A stretch of 64,000 bases of DNA from the NCBI GenBank assembly GCA_903929135.1, contig CAIYTH010000013.1, positions 1 through 64,000 of the forward strand, in the 5' to 3' direction. Both the position numbers and the translations under genes were made by a program. A model generated the notes under the pieces. It made no database searches. It was not told the origin of the DNA and saw only the letters and a program-made list of their open reading frames with translations. Below, in pieces: positions 32,548-43,411 of the stretch (position 1 is its first letter; each line of letters starts with the position of its first letter). Source of the stretch: an uncultured Chlorobiales bacterium (GTDB lineage Bacteria > Bacteroidota > Chlorobiia > Chlorobiales > Chlorobiaceae).

Positions 32548-33294
32548 ATGGACCTCTTCTATGTCTCTCCCGGCCAGCTCGATCCCGAACTGGGCCATGC
32601 CGTGATCGACGGTGACGAGTTTCACCATCTGGCCAGGGTACTCAGGAGCAGGGAAGGCGACCGGATCGAGATCACGGACGGGGCAGGGCTGTCAGCCCAG
32701 ATGACCATCGATTCCATCGGCAAGCGGTCGCTTGAAGGGACGCTCCGGAACTGCGTCCGCAAGGCTCGCCCGGATACGAGGGTTTCAGTCGCCATTTCCA
32801 TGCTCAAGTCGCCCCAACGCTTCGATCTGTTTCTCGAGAAGGCGACCGAGCTCGGGGTCGACAGGATCATTCCCATGACGACCCGGCGCACGGTTTCCAC
32901 TCCCTCGGCGGGGAAGTCCGGGCGAAAGGCCGAACGTTGGCGGGGCATCGTGCATTCGGCCGCCCGGCAGTGCCGGAGGTATTATCTTCCTGAAGTGTGC
33001 GAGCCTGTGGGCTTCGCCGAAGTGCTTCGCCTTCCCGGATATGACATGCGCCTCATGCCCTATGAGTCGGAGCAGCGTTTTCCGGAGTTCGAGCCCGCCG
33101 GGAAGAGCATCCTCTTCCTTATCGGCGGCGAGGGGGGGTTCACCGATGGCGAGGTCTCTGATGCCGTCGCCGCCGGATTTTCGCCGGTGACCTTCGGCAG
33201 GACGATCCTCAGGGCAGAGACGGCAGGTATCTTCGCCATAGCCATGGTCCGGGCGCACCTTCTCGGGGAAGCCGACGCCGACGTGCGGCTGTGA
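32548..33294 (+). CDS. rsmE: 16S rRNA (uracil(1498)-N(3))-methyltransferase
   Basis: HHLARVLRSREGDRIEITDGAG...IGGEGGFTDGEVSDA...GRTILRAETA. Confidence 0.94.
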   Translation: MDLFYVSPGQLDPELGHAVIDGDEFHHLARVLRSREGDRIEITDGAGLSAQMTIDSIGKRSLEGTLRNCVRKARPDTRVSVAISMLKSPQRFDLFLEKATELGVDRIIPMTTRRTVSTPSAGKSGRKAERWRGIVHSAARQCRRYYLPEVCEPVGFAEVLRLPGYDMRLMPYESEQRFPEFEPAGKSILFLIGGEGGFTDGEVSDAVAAGFSPVTFGRTILRAETAGIFAIAMVRAHLLGEADADVRL

Positions 33295-33364
33295 AGTTTT
33301 TTCGTGCCGCTGCCCGGTGAAGTTTTGCGGCGCTCCCCCCTCGGCGTACATTGAATAAACAGTG

Positions 33365-33396
33365 ACACGTAACGAGTGATACGTGACGGGTCGAGA
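33365..33396 (+). repeat. Degenerate short-period CGTGAC/CGAGTGATA-like repeat
   Basis: GACACGTAACGAGTGATACGTGACGGGTCGAG. Confidence 0.45.
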
Positions 33397-33446
33397 GTGT
33401 TGTGCGGCAGGTAAACGCATGGCCGGTGAAGAGCTCTTCCGAACGA

Positions 33447-34562
33447 ATGTCCCAATCGATGAACCAGACGAACACCCTGAAAATCAACCGGATCGTGGTA
33501 CTCATTGCGGCCATCCTGATCTCCGCGCTGTTCCTGTCCATGATCCGCCAGTTTATCATGACCATTCTTCTGGCGGGAATCTTCGCCGGCCTCGAGATGC
33601 CGCTTTTCAACCGGTTCAGGAAGTTTTTCGGCGGACGCCGGAACCTGAGTGCGGGGATGACGCTGGCGGTTTTCCTGCTGATCGTGATGCTGCCGATGGC
33701 CGGGCTGCTTGCCGTGGTGGCCACGCAGGCCCTTTCGCTGAGCAGCACGGCCATCCCGCTGATCCGTGAACAGCTCAAGGGTCCCCCCGTCCTGCACGGC
33801 CTGTTATCGCAACTGCCGTTCTACCATGACATCGGCTCATACAGCGACCTCATCCTCCAGAAGGCGAGCGAGTATCTCGGGCGGCTCGGTTCGGCCCTCT
33901 TCGACAGCGTTTCGGCCATCACCTATACGGCCGTCTACGACCTCTTCCTGTTTTTCGTCTTCTGCTACACCATGTTCTTCTTCCTGAAGGACGGGGATCT
34001 CCTGATGGAAAGGATCCTGGCATCCGTACCGCTGAACGAGACCGACCAGCGGAGGCTCCTGGACCGCTTCCTGTCGGTGACGAGGGCCACGATCAAGGGG
34101 ACGCTGGTCATCGCCCTCCTGCAGGGCTCGCTCGCAGGCATAGCCTTCCAGGTCGTCGGCATCGACAGCGCGGTGTTCTGGGGTACCGTGATGGCCGTGC
34201 TGTCGATCATGCCGCTCATCGGCTCGCCGATCATCTGGGTTCCTGCCGTGATCGGACTGGTCATATCGGGCGATTACCTCCAGGCTTCCGGGCTTGCGCT
34301 GTTCTGCAGCCTCGTCGTCGGCCAGATCGACAATATCCTCAGGCCCATTCTGGTAGGACGCGACACGCAGATGCACGAGCTGTTCATCTTTTTCGGCACG
34401 CTCGGAGGTATCGGGATGTTCGGGGTGTTCGGGTTCATCATCGGACCGGTCATCGCGGCCCTGTTCGTCACGGTCTGGGAGATCTACGGAGAGACGTTCA
34501 ACGCGGCGCTGGTGGACATCAGGCAAGGGAGGGCAGGTTCGGGTCTGCGGGACGGGGAGTGA
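33447..34562 (+). CDS. AI-2E family transporter (permease)
   Basis: Multi-TM; GSLAGIAFQVVGIDSAVFWGTVMAVLSIMPLIGSPIIWVPAVI; IDNILRPILVG. Confidence 0.9.
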   Translation: MSQSMNQTNTLKINRIVVLIAAILISALFLSMIRQFIMTILLAGIFAGLEMPLFNRFRKFFGGRRNLSAGMTLAVFLLIVMLPMAGLLAVVATQALSLSSTAIPLIREQLKGPPVLHGLLSQLPFYHDIGSYSDLILQKASEYLGRLGSALFDSVSAITYTAVYDLFLFFVFCYTMFFFLKDGDLLMERILASVPLNETDQRRLLDRFLSVTRATIKGTLVIALLQGSLAGIAFQVVGIDSAVFWGTVMAVLSIMPLIGSPIIWVPAVIGLVISGDYLQASGLALFCSLVVGQIDNILRPILVGRDTQMHELFIFFGTLGGIGMFGVFGFIIGPVIAALFVTVWEIYGETFNAALVDIRQGRAGSGLRDGE

Positions 34563-34644
34563 GTCCGGCTGGAAGCGTTTGTGGCGCCTGCATCTGCCGG
34601 ACCGTCAGGGACGGCCCGGCTTCACAGGAAAAGTCGGGGAGGGA

Positions 34645-35067
34645 TCAGTCGACCCTGACGACCTCTTCTGCTGCGAAGAAGAACGCACCTTCGATGGCGG
34701 CGTTTTCTGCAGAGTCGGAGCCGTGGACGATGTTTTCACCCTTGCTGTCGGCGAAAAGCCTGCGGACGGTGCCTTCGTCGGCCTGTGCCGGGTCGGTCGC
34801 ACCGATGAGTGTCCTGAAGTCGGCGACGGCGTTCTCCTTTTCGAGGATCATGGGTACGCAGGGGCCGGATGACATGAAGTCAACCAGTTCGCCGTAGAAA
34901 GGGCGTTCCTTGTGAACGGCATAGAATGCACCGGCGGTTTCTTTGGTCAGCCTGGTCTTTTTCATGGCGACGATGCGGAAGCCGGCGCGTTCGATTTTGT
35001 CGGTGACGGCGCCGATGAGCTGCTTGCGGACGCAGTCGGGCTTGAGGATGGTAAGCGTTCTTTCCAT
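34645..35067 (-). CDS. ndk: nucleoside diphosphate kinase
   Basis: [43 protein letters not shown]...[12 protein letters not shown]. Confidence 0.96.
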   Translation of the reverse strand: MERTLTILKPDCVRKQLIGAVTDKIERAGFRIVAMKKTRLTKETAGAFYAVHKERPFYGELVDFMSSGPCVPMILEKENAVADFRTLIGATDPAQADEGTVRRLFADSKGENIVHGSDSAENAAIEGAFFFAAEEVVRVD

Positions 35068-35255
35068 TGAGAGAGTCATTTGCGTTGTCGGAAACGGATT
35101 GCGTGCGAAGATACGCAATGTCCTCCGATTATGGAAGGCACCCGGGCAAATCTCTTGTGTGGCCCGGCTCTTTTCCGGCGGGTGCCCGAAATCCTTCTCT
35201 CTTCGGGAGGGTTGATATCTCCCTGAAGCGTCCGGTTTCCTCTCCCGGGCGGATG

Positions 35256-36608
35256 TCAGTGCGTCTGGCTTCTGATGGCAATCTTCGAAGCGTCCTCGTC
35301 GTTGAGTTCCACCAGGAGGCGCGCCACCCTCTGGCCGTCCATCTTGATGACCCTGAACTGGATATCCTGCCATTCGAGCGTGTCGGACACGGAGGGCACT
35401 TCGCCGAGCATGTTCATCATGAATCCACCCATCGTGTCGAACCGGGGCTCCTCCTCCTCGAGGAAGGTGTCGAGGTTGAGGTTGAAGGCGGCCACGAATT
35501 CGTCGACAGGAAGCATGCCGTCGACGATCCATGTCCGCTGGCTTCTCCTCACGATCTTTCTGCCCACGTCGAGGTCGTCGGCCGGCAGATCGCCGACGAT
35601 GCTCTCAAGTACGTCGGTCAGGGTGATCGCACCCTGGACAGAACCATGTTCGTCGATCACGAGCGCCATGTGCGCCCGGTTTTTCCTGAACACTTCGAGC
35701 ACCTGGAATGCCGGAATCGATTCGGGCACGAAGAGCGGGACCTTCATCGAAGCCCTGACGGCCTCTTTCACGCTGCCCGGCTTCGAGAGCTGCAGGTTGA
35801 CCAGGTCGAGCGCCCGCACCACGCCACACAGGTCGTCGAGGCTGCCCTCGGCCACCGGGAAGCGCGACCTGCCGCTTGCCTTGATGCGCGCAATCAGCTT
35901 TTCGTCGCTTTCCTCGAGGTCGAGCCACTCGATTTCGTTGCGGGGAGTCATGATGGAGCTGGCACGCTTGTCGCTCATGCGGAAGATGCGCGAGATCATC
36001 TCGTACTCGACCGACTCGAAAATCCCTTTTTTCGCACCCTGCTTGATCATCATGATGATGTCTTCGTCGTTGACCGTCGGTGTTACAGCGGTGTCGACCC
36101 CGAGCGCCTTGAGGAGCATGTCGGTCGAACCGTTGACCAGGCTGACGAACGGCGCGACGAGCCGGCAGAGCAGGTCGATGATCGATGCGATCTTCAGGGC
36201 GATCGATTCAGGGTGCTGCAGGGCGATTTTTTTAGGGACGAGCTCACCGGCCACCAGGGAGAAGTAGGTTACGGGTATGACCACGATGACGAGCGCGAGC
36301 CGGTCGCTGTAAGGCTGAAGGTCGGGAATGGCATCGAGCAGGCGGACAAGCGGGCCTGAAAAGGAGACGGCACTGAAAACGCCGGTGAAGGTGCCGATCA
36401 GGGTGATGCTGACCTGTATGGTCGAAAGGAACCTGCCGGGGTTGTCGAGCAGGCGGAGCACCAGGTCCGCTTCAGGATAGCCGGCTTCCTTGAGCTCATG
36501 GAGCCTGGTCGGTCTTGATGAAATGATGGCGAACTCGGCCAGGGAGAGGAAGCCGATGGCAAGGATGAGGAAAAAGATGACCAGCGCCTCGATACTGTGA
36601 GGATTCAT
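35256..36608 (-). CDS. CNNM/CorC-type transporter (hemolysin family, CBS domains)
   Basis: DUF21-type N-terminus, tandem CBS ([32 protein letters not shown]), CorC_HlyC C-terminus. Confidence 0.92.
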   Translation of the reverse strand: MNPHSIEALVIFFLILAIGFLSLAEFAIISSRPTRLHELKEAGYPEADLVLRLLDNPGRFLSTIQVSITLIGTFTGVFSAVSFSGPLVRLLDAIPDLQPYSDRLALVIVVIPVTYFSLVAGELVPKKIALQHPESIALKIASIIDLLCRLVAPFVSLVNGSTDMLLKALGVDTAVTPTVNDEDIIMMIKQGAKKGIFESVEYEMISRIFRMSDKRASSIMTPRNEIEWLDLEESDEKLIARIKASGRSRFPVAEGSLDDLCGVVRALDLVNLQLSKPGSVKEAVRASMKVPLFVPESIPAFQVLEVFRKNRAHMALVIDEHGSVQGAITLTDVLESIVGDLPADDLDVGRKIVRRSQRTWIVDGMLPVDEFVAAFNLNLDTFLEEEEPRFDTMGGFMMNMLGEVPSVSDTLEWQDIQFRVIKMDGQRVARLLVELNDEDASKIAIRSQTH

Positions 36609-36819
36609 GTGTGGGTTCTGACAGCCCTGTTAAGTTCGGTGACGGCGCCCGGTGCGGCGTCATTTCACGTAAAGATATTCAAAAAAAAGAATAATCGTCG
36701 CCGGGGCCAGAACGTTCAACCGATGTCCAGGGTTCATTCAAAATAAAAGCTTGCCTTGCCGGGGGCGGATTTTATGGGTACAATCATGGTATGGACCATT
36801 CAACACACCCGGGTCACAG

Positions 36820-38895
36820 ATGAGACAAAACCCCTTTTCCTCCTTTCTCTGCCTTGTTTTCGCCGGTGCGTCGCTGCTTCTTTCATCCTGCACGTCGAAA
36901 CCGGGAGGTTCGGACGCAGGGGCCATCTATGAAGAAGCTTCGCGTTTCTACCGCCACAACAAATATCCCGAAGCGCTTGACGCATGGAACAGGGCGCTGG
37001 CCGTCGATACGCTGAAAGGCTTTTCACGGCAGGCCGTCGACGCCCTGCGGCAGAAGAGCCGGGTCGAGTACCTTACCGGCGAATACGAGGCGGCGTTCCG
37101 GACCTTCGAAACCCTCGATAACCATGCCGGAAAGATGCTTCCCGATTCCGTGCGGACCTCGTTGCTGCTTGACCGGGCAAGGATGCATGCCGAGATCGGT
37201 GATTTCGGAACTGCGGCTGCGTTTCTGGGGAGGGTTCCGGGACAGGATGCCTGGCTTCGACTCGAGCAGGCTGCACTGCTTGCAAAGGGCGGCGATCTTC
37301 CCGGGGCTTCACAGGCTTTCCTCGGACTTTCGAAATCCGACGATCCCGCGGTGCGCATCAGTGCTCTTTCCGGGCTCCTCGACTGCGCTGTCTCGAGGAG
37401 CGACATGGGGCTCGATCCACCGGAGGCGTATGCCGGAAAGATCGCCGCCGTGTCCGGGAAGGTCATGTCGATGCAGGCGGCTCCGGAGTTACGGATACGT
37501 GCCCTGCGCACGGCGTCCAGAAGCCTTCAGCAACTCGACCGGCAGCGGCCCAACGCCAGCTTCCTGCTGTTCAGGGCGCTCGCCCTCGCCCAGCAGGAAC
37601 GCCTGACGCGCCTGGACCAGATACTCCAGTTCGAGTCGAACGCCGTGATCGTCCGGAAGCCGGATGTCTACAGGAGCGTGATCGAATTTTTCACACAGAG
37701 GAACATGCCGTACTCCAGGATGGCCGCACTCTACAGTCTCGGCATGAGCCCCGAGCTTAAAGAGAAAGAGCGGATCGAAGCCCTGAAGAGCGGCCTGCAG
37801 ATTTGCCAGAATTACGGCGTTCCCGCGACGGCCACCAATTACCTGAATCTTGAAAGGGATGCCATCGGCACGCTGGAGGATCTTCTGATCGGCAGCGGGC
37901 GCTATTTTGAGCTTTTCGAAGTGAGCGAGCAGGTCAAGCTGCTCGAACTGCAACGCGACATGCAGGCGGGTATCACGGAGTTCAGGCTGCCGGCAGGCCA
38001 TGAAGCCCTGCAGAACGAGATCATCGAATTGACCCGAGATATCTCCGGATTGCTGCAGCGGAAGGTTAATATGGCTGATGAAGGTTACGGCTTCGAGCTT
38101 TCCGCCCTGGCCGACAAATCGATCAGCAGGAAGCGGGGCCGCCTCATCGAGCTGGCGGCGGAAGCGGCGGCCATCGACAAGGGCGCGGCGTCGAGGCTCA
38201 GCCTTACTCCCGCCACCATGCTTACGGTCCAGAAAAGCCTGCGTCCCGACGAGGCCCTGGTCAGGCTCTTCATCAGGGACTCGCTTGCGACGGGCATGCT
38301 CATCAGCGACAGGGAGATGCAGATCATCTCCTCTCCGGTTTCCAGGCTTCAGGTACGTTCACGGCTCACGACGCTCCGGCAGACGCTTTCTGCCGGCGGT
38401 CCCGATCTGCCGGCACGTCTCCGGACCGACGAACAGCGGCTCTGGCTGACCGATGCCCTTCTGCTTTCCATCAGCGAACGTCTCAAGGGGTACGGCCACC
38501 TGGTCTTCGTCGCCGACGCTCCGGTGCCGTTCCATCTGCTCGGCCGTGAGGGGATGCTCGGCGCGGAAAGGCGCATCTCCCTGCTCGGTTCTGCCAAGGA
38601 GGCCGTCGTCTACTCTGGTCAGTACCCGTCGGCAGGGCAGGCGCCCGGCATGGCGTTTTTCGATGCTTCACGACCGGATCAGGCCAGGATATACAAGATG
38701 TACCATCCCGGGGACCGGATTTTCCTGTTCTGGAAACCCTTGTCGAAAAACGAGATCGGTGAACTCAAGGAGCTGCTTTCGGCACATCTCAAGATTGATG
38801 CTTCAGGTTCCGGCAGCCTCAGGGCTCTTGCTTCGGGATCCGGTGCACCGCCGGATGGCAGGTGGATCTACCTGACCTCCTACGGTATCGATTGA
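36820..38895 (+). CDS. TPR lipoprotein with degenerate CHAT-like C-terminal domain
   Basis: Lipobox LLLSSC; TPR-like helices; C-term ...LRPDEALVRLFI...ERLKGYGHLVFVADAPVPFHLLGREGMLGAERRISLLGSAKEAVV. Confidence 0.7.
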   Translation: MRQNPFSSFLCLVFAGASLLLSSCTSKPGGSDAGAIYEEASRFYRHNKYPEALDAWNRALAVDTLKGFSRQAVDALRQKSRVEYLTGEYEAAFRTFETLDNHAGKMLPDSVRTSLLLDRARMHAEIGDFGTAAAFLGRVPGQDAWLRLEQAALLAKGGDLPGASQAFLGLSKSDDPAVRISALSGLLDCAVSRSDMGLDPPEAYAGKIAAVSGKVMSMQAAPELRIRALRTASRSLQQLDRQRPNASFLLFRALALAQQERLTRLDQILQFESNAVIVRKPDVYRSVIEFFTQRNMPYSRMAALYSLGMSPELKEKERIEALKSGLQICQNYGVPATATNYLNLERDAIGTLEDLLIGSGRYFELFEVSEQVKLLELQRDMQAGITEFRLPAGHEALQNEIIELTRDISGLLQRKVNMADEGYGFELSALADKSISRKRGRLIELAAEAAAIDKGAASRLSLTPATMLTVQKSLRPDEALVRLFIRDSLATGMLISDREMQIISSPVSRLQVRSRLTTLRQTLSAGGPDLPARLRTDEQRLWLTDALLLSISERLKGYGHLVFVADAPVPFHLLGREGMLGAERRISLLGSAKEAVVYSGQYPSAGQAPGMAFFDASRPDQARIYKMYHPGDRIFLFWKPLSKNEIGELKELLSAHLKIDASGSGSLRALASGSGAPPDGRWIYLTSYGID

Positions 38896-39032
38896 CGCCG
38901 CCGGCTTCGCCAGTCCGTAAATATGGCATTCCGTTCAGTTTTTTTCTTGTCCCGGTTGCTCCGAACCCTTGTAATTCGTTAAATTTCCAAGTTGTTCATT
39001 GGTGTATTGCCACGTTAACCTGATCTTGCTTT

Positions 39033-39437
39033 ATGGCGAATGAGGTTGGTTCCGGTGGTTCGCTTGAACTGCTTACCCTTGAGCTGAAAAACGAGCGGGT
39101 CAAAAGACAACTGTCGATCGAAGAGATCGGCCGGCTGGTCAACATCAGTGCCGCGCATATCGAAAAGCTCGAAGAGGGGGATTTTTCCTTTCTTCCGCCT
39201 CTGTACGTTTTCTGTTACCTGAAAAAATATGCCGTCGAGCTTGGCGTCGGCGATGAGGAGCTGCTTGCCCGATGCCGCAGTGAGCTTCAGGCGCCTGATG
39301 TACCGTTTCTCATTCACTCTTCCGCTACAGAGTGCGACGACGAGCTCGTCCCTCCTAAGAGCCGCCGAACGCTGGCCATTACCTCTGTGATATTCCTGCT
39401 CCTTCTTGCTGCGGCGATCCTTGCCAGGGCCTTCTGA
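39033..39437 (+). CDS. HTH (RodZ-like) membrane protein
   Basis: LKNERVKRQLSIEEIGRLVNISAAHIEKLEEGDFSFLPPLYVFCYLKKYAVELG; C-terminal TM. Confidence 0.85.
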   Translation: MANEVGSGGSLELLTLELKNERVKRQLSIEEIGRLVNISAAHIEKLEEGDFSFLPPLYVFCYLKKYAVELGVGDEELLARCRSELQAPDVPFLIHSSATECDDELVPPKSRRTLAITSVIFLLLLAAAILARAF

Positions 39438-39608
39438 ACCCTTTTTTCCTCTCCCCCCATTCTTCCGTTTGCATTTTGATCAAATAAGACTATTTTTGTC
39501 CTTCATAAGGGTGCCTCAGGAACCTTATGTTTGTGGATGGTTGTTCAGATGGAATAACCTTATATTCTCCTGCTTGCGGCAAGAATCACCGAAATTCATA
39601 AACCAGCT

Positions 39609-40811
39609 ATGGAAGCGAGAAAGATATACTTCGATAACAATGCCACCACTCCGTTGCATCCCGAGGTCAGGAAAGAGATGACTGCAGCGATGGATATGTT
39701 CGGAAACCCTTCCAGCATGCATGCTTTCGGCCGTGAGGCCCGTGCCAACGTCGAGGATGCGCGCAGAAGGGTGGCTCAGTTCATGGGGGCCGATGAAAAC
39801 GAAATCGTCTTTACGGGAAGCGGTTCGGAAGCCAACAACACCGTGCTTTCCCTGTTCGTCTGCAGCACCGCACAGTGCATTCCGGGCATGCGCCAGACGA
39901 TCATCACGAGCAGGATCGAACACCCCTGCGTCCTGGAAACCTCCCAGTGCCTGACGCACCGGGGCGTTGACGTCAAGTACCTCGATGTGGACCACTACGG
40001 CAAGGTAGACCTTCAGCAGCTGGACGATATTCTCTCGAGCCGCAGCGTCGGGCTCGTGTCGGTCATGATGGCCAACAACGAGATAGGTACGCTCCAGGAC
40101 ATCAGGGCCATCTCCGATATCGCCCACAGGTACGGCGCACTCATGCATACGGATGCTGTCCAGGCTTTCGGCAAGGTACCGGTCGATGTCGACGACCTGG
40201 GGGTGGATTTCCTGACCATATCCGGACACAAGATCTACGGCCCCAAAGGCATCGGCGCCCTCTATGTCCGCAAGGGCATTCCGTACTGTCCGTTCATCAG
40301 GGGGGGCCATCAGGAGAAAGGCCGCAGGGCGGGCACCGAGAACACCCTTGGCATCATGGGGCTCGGCATGGCCGTGGATATGCGGAAGATCGAGATGGAA
40401 GCCGAGGAGGTTCGCCTGCAGGGCCTCAAGGAGGTGCTCAGGAAGGGTATCGAGGAGAGGATCGACGATGCCCTGTTCAACGGCCATCCTGTCGATTCGC
40501 TGGCCAATACGCTCAACGTGTCGTTCCCCGGCGCGGAGGGCGAGGCGATCCTGCTGTACCTCGACCTGGCGGGCATCGCCGTGTCGACCGGTTCGGCTTG
40601 CGCCTCGGGTTCGCTAGATCCCTCCCATGTGCTGCTTGCCACCGGCGTGGATGCCGAGCGGGCGCACGGTTCGATCAGGCTCAGCCTGGGACGGGGCAAT
40701 ACCATGGAAGAGGTGGAGTACCTGCTCGACGTGCTTCCGGGGGTCATCAAACGTGTCAGAAACATGTCAACAGCTTATGTAAAAGGAGGAGTTCATGCTG
40801 CAGCCAGGTGA
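39609..40811 (+). CDS. nifS: cysteine desulfurase (NifS/IscS family)
   Basis: IYFDNNATTPLHPEV...SGHKIYGPKGIGALYV...STGSACASGSLDPSHVL. Confidence 0.94.
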   Translation: MEARKIYFDNNATTPLHPEVRKEMTAAMDMFGNPSSMHAFGREARANVEDARRRVAQFMGADENEIVFTGSGSEANNTVLSLFVCSTAQCIPGMRQTIITSRIEHPCVLETSQCLTHRGVDVKYLDVDHYGKVDLQQLDDILSSRSVGLVSVMMANNEIGTLQDIRAISDIAHRYGALMHTDAVQAFGKVPVDVDDLGVDFLTISGHKIYGPKGIGALYVRKGIPYCPFIRGGHQEKGRRAGTENTLGIMGLGMAVDMRKIEMEAEEVRLQGLKEVLRKGIEERIDDALFNGHPVDSLANTLNVSFPGAEGEAILLYLDLAGIAVSTGSACASGSLDPSHVLLATGVDAERAHGSIRLSLGRGNTMEEVEYLLDVLPGVIKRVRNMSTAYVKGGVHAAAR

Positions 40812-41406
40812 ATGGGCATATACCGAAAAACTCAAGGAGCATTTCGAGAGCCCGAAAAATATCATGCAGGGAGACAACCCCGACAGCTTCGACGGCGTCG
40901 GGATGGAAGGCAACCTGCAGTGCGGCGACCAGATGCTGGTAGCCATCATGGTGGACAAGGAGAAGGAGGTCATCACCGACTGCAAGTGGAAGACCTACGG
41001 TTGCGCCAGCGCCATCGCAAGCACCTCCATCCTTTCGGAAATGGTCAGGGGGATGACGCTCGACCAGGCCTTCCACGTCTCTCCGAAGGATGTTGCGAAG
41101 GCGCTCGGCGGCTTGCCGGACCACAAGATCCACTGCTCGGTGCTTGGCGACAAGGCGTTGCGTGCCGCGATCAACAACTATTACGTGCGCAACGGCATGG
41201 ATGACCGTGTCAAGAAGGAGCAGGTGAAGATCGTCTGCCAGTGCATGAACGTCACGGACCATGACATAGAGGATGCCGTTCTCGAGGGCGCCAGGAGCTA
41301 TTACGAGCTTCAGGAGCGTACCAAGCTCGGCACGGTCTGTGGTCAGTGCAAGGACGAGGCCGAATCGCTGCTCGAAAAGTACAAGCATATCCATTTCGGC
41401 GTCTGA
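40795..41406 (+). CDS. nifU: NifU-type Fe-S scaffold (IscU-like + BFD-like [2Fe-2S] domain)
   Basis: CGDQMLVAIMVDKEKEVITDCKWKTYGCASAIASTS...KIVCQCMNVTDHDIEDAVLEG...GTVCGQCKDEAE. Confidence 0.92.
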   Translation: MLQPGEWAYTEKLKEHFESPKNIMQGDNPDSFDGVGMEGNLQCGDQMLVAIMVDKEKEVITDCKWKTYGCASAIASTSILSEMVRGMTLDQAFHVSPKDVAKALGGLPDHKIHCSVLGDKALRAAINNYYVRNGMDDRVKKEQVKIVCQCMNVTDHDIEDAVLEGARSYYELQERTKLGTVCGQCKDEAESLLEKYKHIHFGV

Positions 41407-41442
41407 AAGGGTTGAACCCGATGGAACAGATCGTTCGACCAG

Positions 41443-41465
41443 GAGGGGGGCCTTGGCCCCCCCTC
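41443..41465 (+). terminator. Putative G/C-rich hairpin after nifU
   Basis: GAGGGGGG-CCTTGG-CCCCCCCTC; no strong T-tract. Confidence 0.45.
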
Positions 41466-41503
41466 GTTGTTCGGGCCGACGCATCAGAACCGGCGGCCCG
41501 GTC

Positions 41504-41980
41504 ATGAACGTGGAAGCGAAGCGGCTCCTGGCCTTTTACCCGGTACTCTACGTATCGGCCTTCTCCCTCAATTTCTGCTGGGAATCATGGCACGGCCTGC
41601 TGTACGTAGCCCATCAGGGGTTGCCGGCTTCGGTCTATGTGCCGATGATGGTGCAGATGGCGCTGCTCGACGCCATTTCAGTCATCGGCATGCACCTGTT
41701 CACAGCCTTTTTCGCCCGGAAGTTCGTCTGGAGGCCGGCGGGCAGGCACCTGGTCGTGTTCTGCCTTGCGGGAGCCCTGCCGGCCTGGGCTGTCGAATTC
41801 GCCTCGGTCAACCTGCTGCATCTCTGGTCGTATACCGGTGCCATGCCGATGCTGTTCAGGGTCGGCATGAGCCCGCTCCTGCAGCTTCCCCTGACCGGCC
41901 TGGCCGGTATTGTCGTCGCCCGCGCGGTCGCGGGGTACGACCGGATTCGGGACGAACCGTTCTCGAGAACTTATTTCTGA
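41504..41980 (+). CDS. hypothetical membrane protein
   Basis: 158 aa, multi-TM (FYPVLYVSAFSLNFCWESWHGLLYVAHQG...). Confidence 0.65.
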   Translation: MNVEAKRLLAFYPVLYVSAFSLNFCWESWHGLLYVAHQGLPASVYVPMMVQMALLDAISVIGMHLFTAFFARKFVWRPAGRHLVVFCLAGALPAWAVEFASVNLLHLWSYTGAMPMLFRVGMSPLLQLPLTGLAGIVVARAVAGYDRIRDEPFSRTYF

Positions 41981-41986
41981 ACGAAA

Positions 41987-43315
41987 GTGAACCCTTCTTC
42001 GACATCGTTTTTCATCCACACCTTCGGCTGCCAGATGAACCAGGCCGATACGGAGATCGTCACCTCGCTTCTCCAGTCCGAGGGCTTCGTCCCGACGGGG
42101 GACGAAGCGTCGGCCGGAATCATCCTGCTGAACTCCTGCGCTGTCCGCGAGAACGCCGTGGACCGCATCGGCAACTTCCTGCAGCAGCTCAAGGGGCGCA
42201 AAAGGAGGAACAGGGCGCTGGTCATCGGTGTGCTGGGCTGTGTTCCCCAGTTCGAGAAGGAGCGCTTCTTCGACGCCCATCCCTTCATCGATTTCGTCGC
42301 AGGTCCGGATACCTACCGTTCGTTGCCGTCCATGATTGCCCAGGTGCGAGAGGGGGCCAGAGTGGTGAGGCTCGAGTACGACCACCGTGAAACCTATTCG
42401 GGCATCGATCCCGTACGGTCAGGACGCATCGGCACGTTCCTGCCGGTCATGCGCGGCTGCAACAACAGCTGCGCCTTCTGCGTGGTGCCGGTGACGAGGG
42501 GGCGTGAGCGCAGCGTGCCGTTCCGGAGGGTCGTCGACGAGGTTTCGAAACTTGCTGCATCAGGCTACCGGGAAGTCACCCTTCTCGGACAGAATGTGAA
42601 TTCGTACCATGACGCCGAAGATGGCCGTGACTTCGCCGCGTTGCTCGATGCCGTCAGCCGAGAGGCTCCCGGCATGCGCATCCGCTTCACCACCTCCCAC
42701 CCCAAGGATATCTCCCGGGAGCTGGTGGAGGTCATCGCCGGAAGGCCTAACATCTGCAACCACATCCATCTGCCCGTGCAGTCCGGCTCTTCCCGGATCC
42801 TCGAACTGATGCGGCGTGGACATACGCGGGAAGAGTACCTTCGCAGGATCGAGATGATCCGGAGCATCATTCCCGGCGTGGCACTCACCACGGACCTGAT
42901 CGCCGGCTTCTGCTCCGAGACCGACGAGGAGCACCGCCAGACACTTTCGCTCATGGAGGAGGTGCGTTTCGACTCCTCGTTCATGTTCTACTACTCGGTC
43001 CGCCCGGGCACCTGGGCCGACAGGAACCTCCAGGACGACGTGCCCGAGCCGGTCAAGAAGGCCCGCCTGCAGGAGATCATCGACCTGCAGAACGTCATCT
43101 CGCTGGAGCGTTACCGGCAGGATATCGGCAGGAGCGTCGAGGTGCTTGCCGAATCTGAAAGCCGGCGGGCGGTTTCTCAGCTGATGGGCCGGACCGGCAC
43201 GAACCGGGCCGTGGTGTTCGACAGGGGGGAGTTTGCTCCGGGAGACCTGTTGCAGGTACATGTTACCGATGCCACCTCTGCAACCCTCGTCGGTGTCACT
43301 GCCGGGGCGGCATGA
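41987..43315 (+). CDS. miaB: tRNA-2-methylthio-N6-dimethylallyladenosine synthase
   Basis: [22 protein letters not shown]...[22 protein letters not shown]. Confidence 0.95.
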   Translation: MNPSSTSFFIHTFGCQMNQADTEIVTSLLQSEGFVPTGDEASAGIILLNSCAVRENAVDRIGNFLQQLKGRKRRNRALVIGVLGCVPQFEKERFFDAHPFIDFVAGPDTYRSLPSMIAQVREGARVVRLEYDHRETYSGIDPVRSGRIGTFLPVMRGCNNSCAFCVVPVTRGRERSVPFRRVVDEVSKLAASGYREVTLLGQNVNSYHDAEDGRDFAALLDAVSREAPGMRIRFTTSHPKDISRELVEVIAGRPNICNHIHLPVQSGSSRILELMRRGHTREEYLRRIEMIRSIIPGVALTTDLIAGFCSETDEEHRQTLSLMEEVRFDSSFMFYYSVRPGTWADRNLQDDVPEPVKKARLQEIIDLQNVISLERYRQDIGRSVEVLAESESRRAVSQLMGRTGTNRAVVFDRGEFAPGDLLQVHVTDATSATLVGVTAGAA

Positions 43316-43411
43316 ACTGCTTTCATATGTTTGTTCAGATTCGTAAATTGCTGTCACGTAAAGCTAATCCTCAATAACCGGCCATCGCTGCCGATCCTGA
43401 AATCCATAGTT

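Noticed and set aside
39609-41406. nifS-nifU pair as a sign of a nitrogen fixation island
   Set aside because: No other nif genes are adjacent in the window; the pair can serve general Fe-S cluster assembly.
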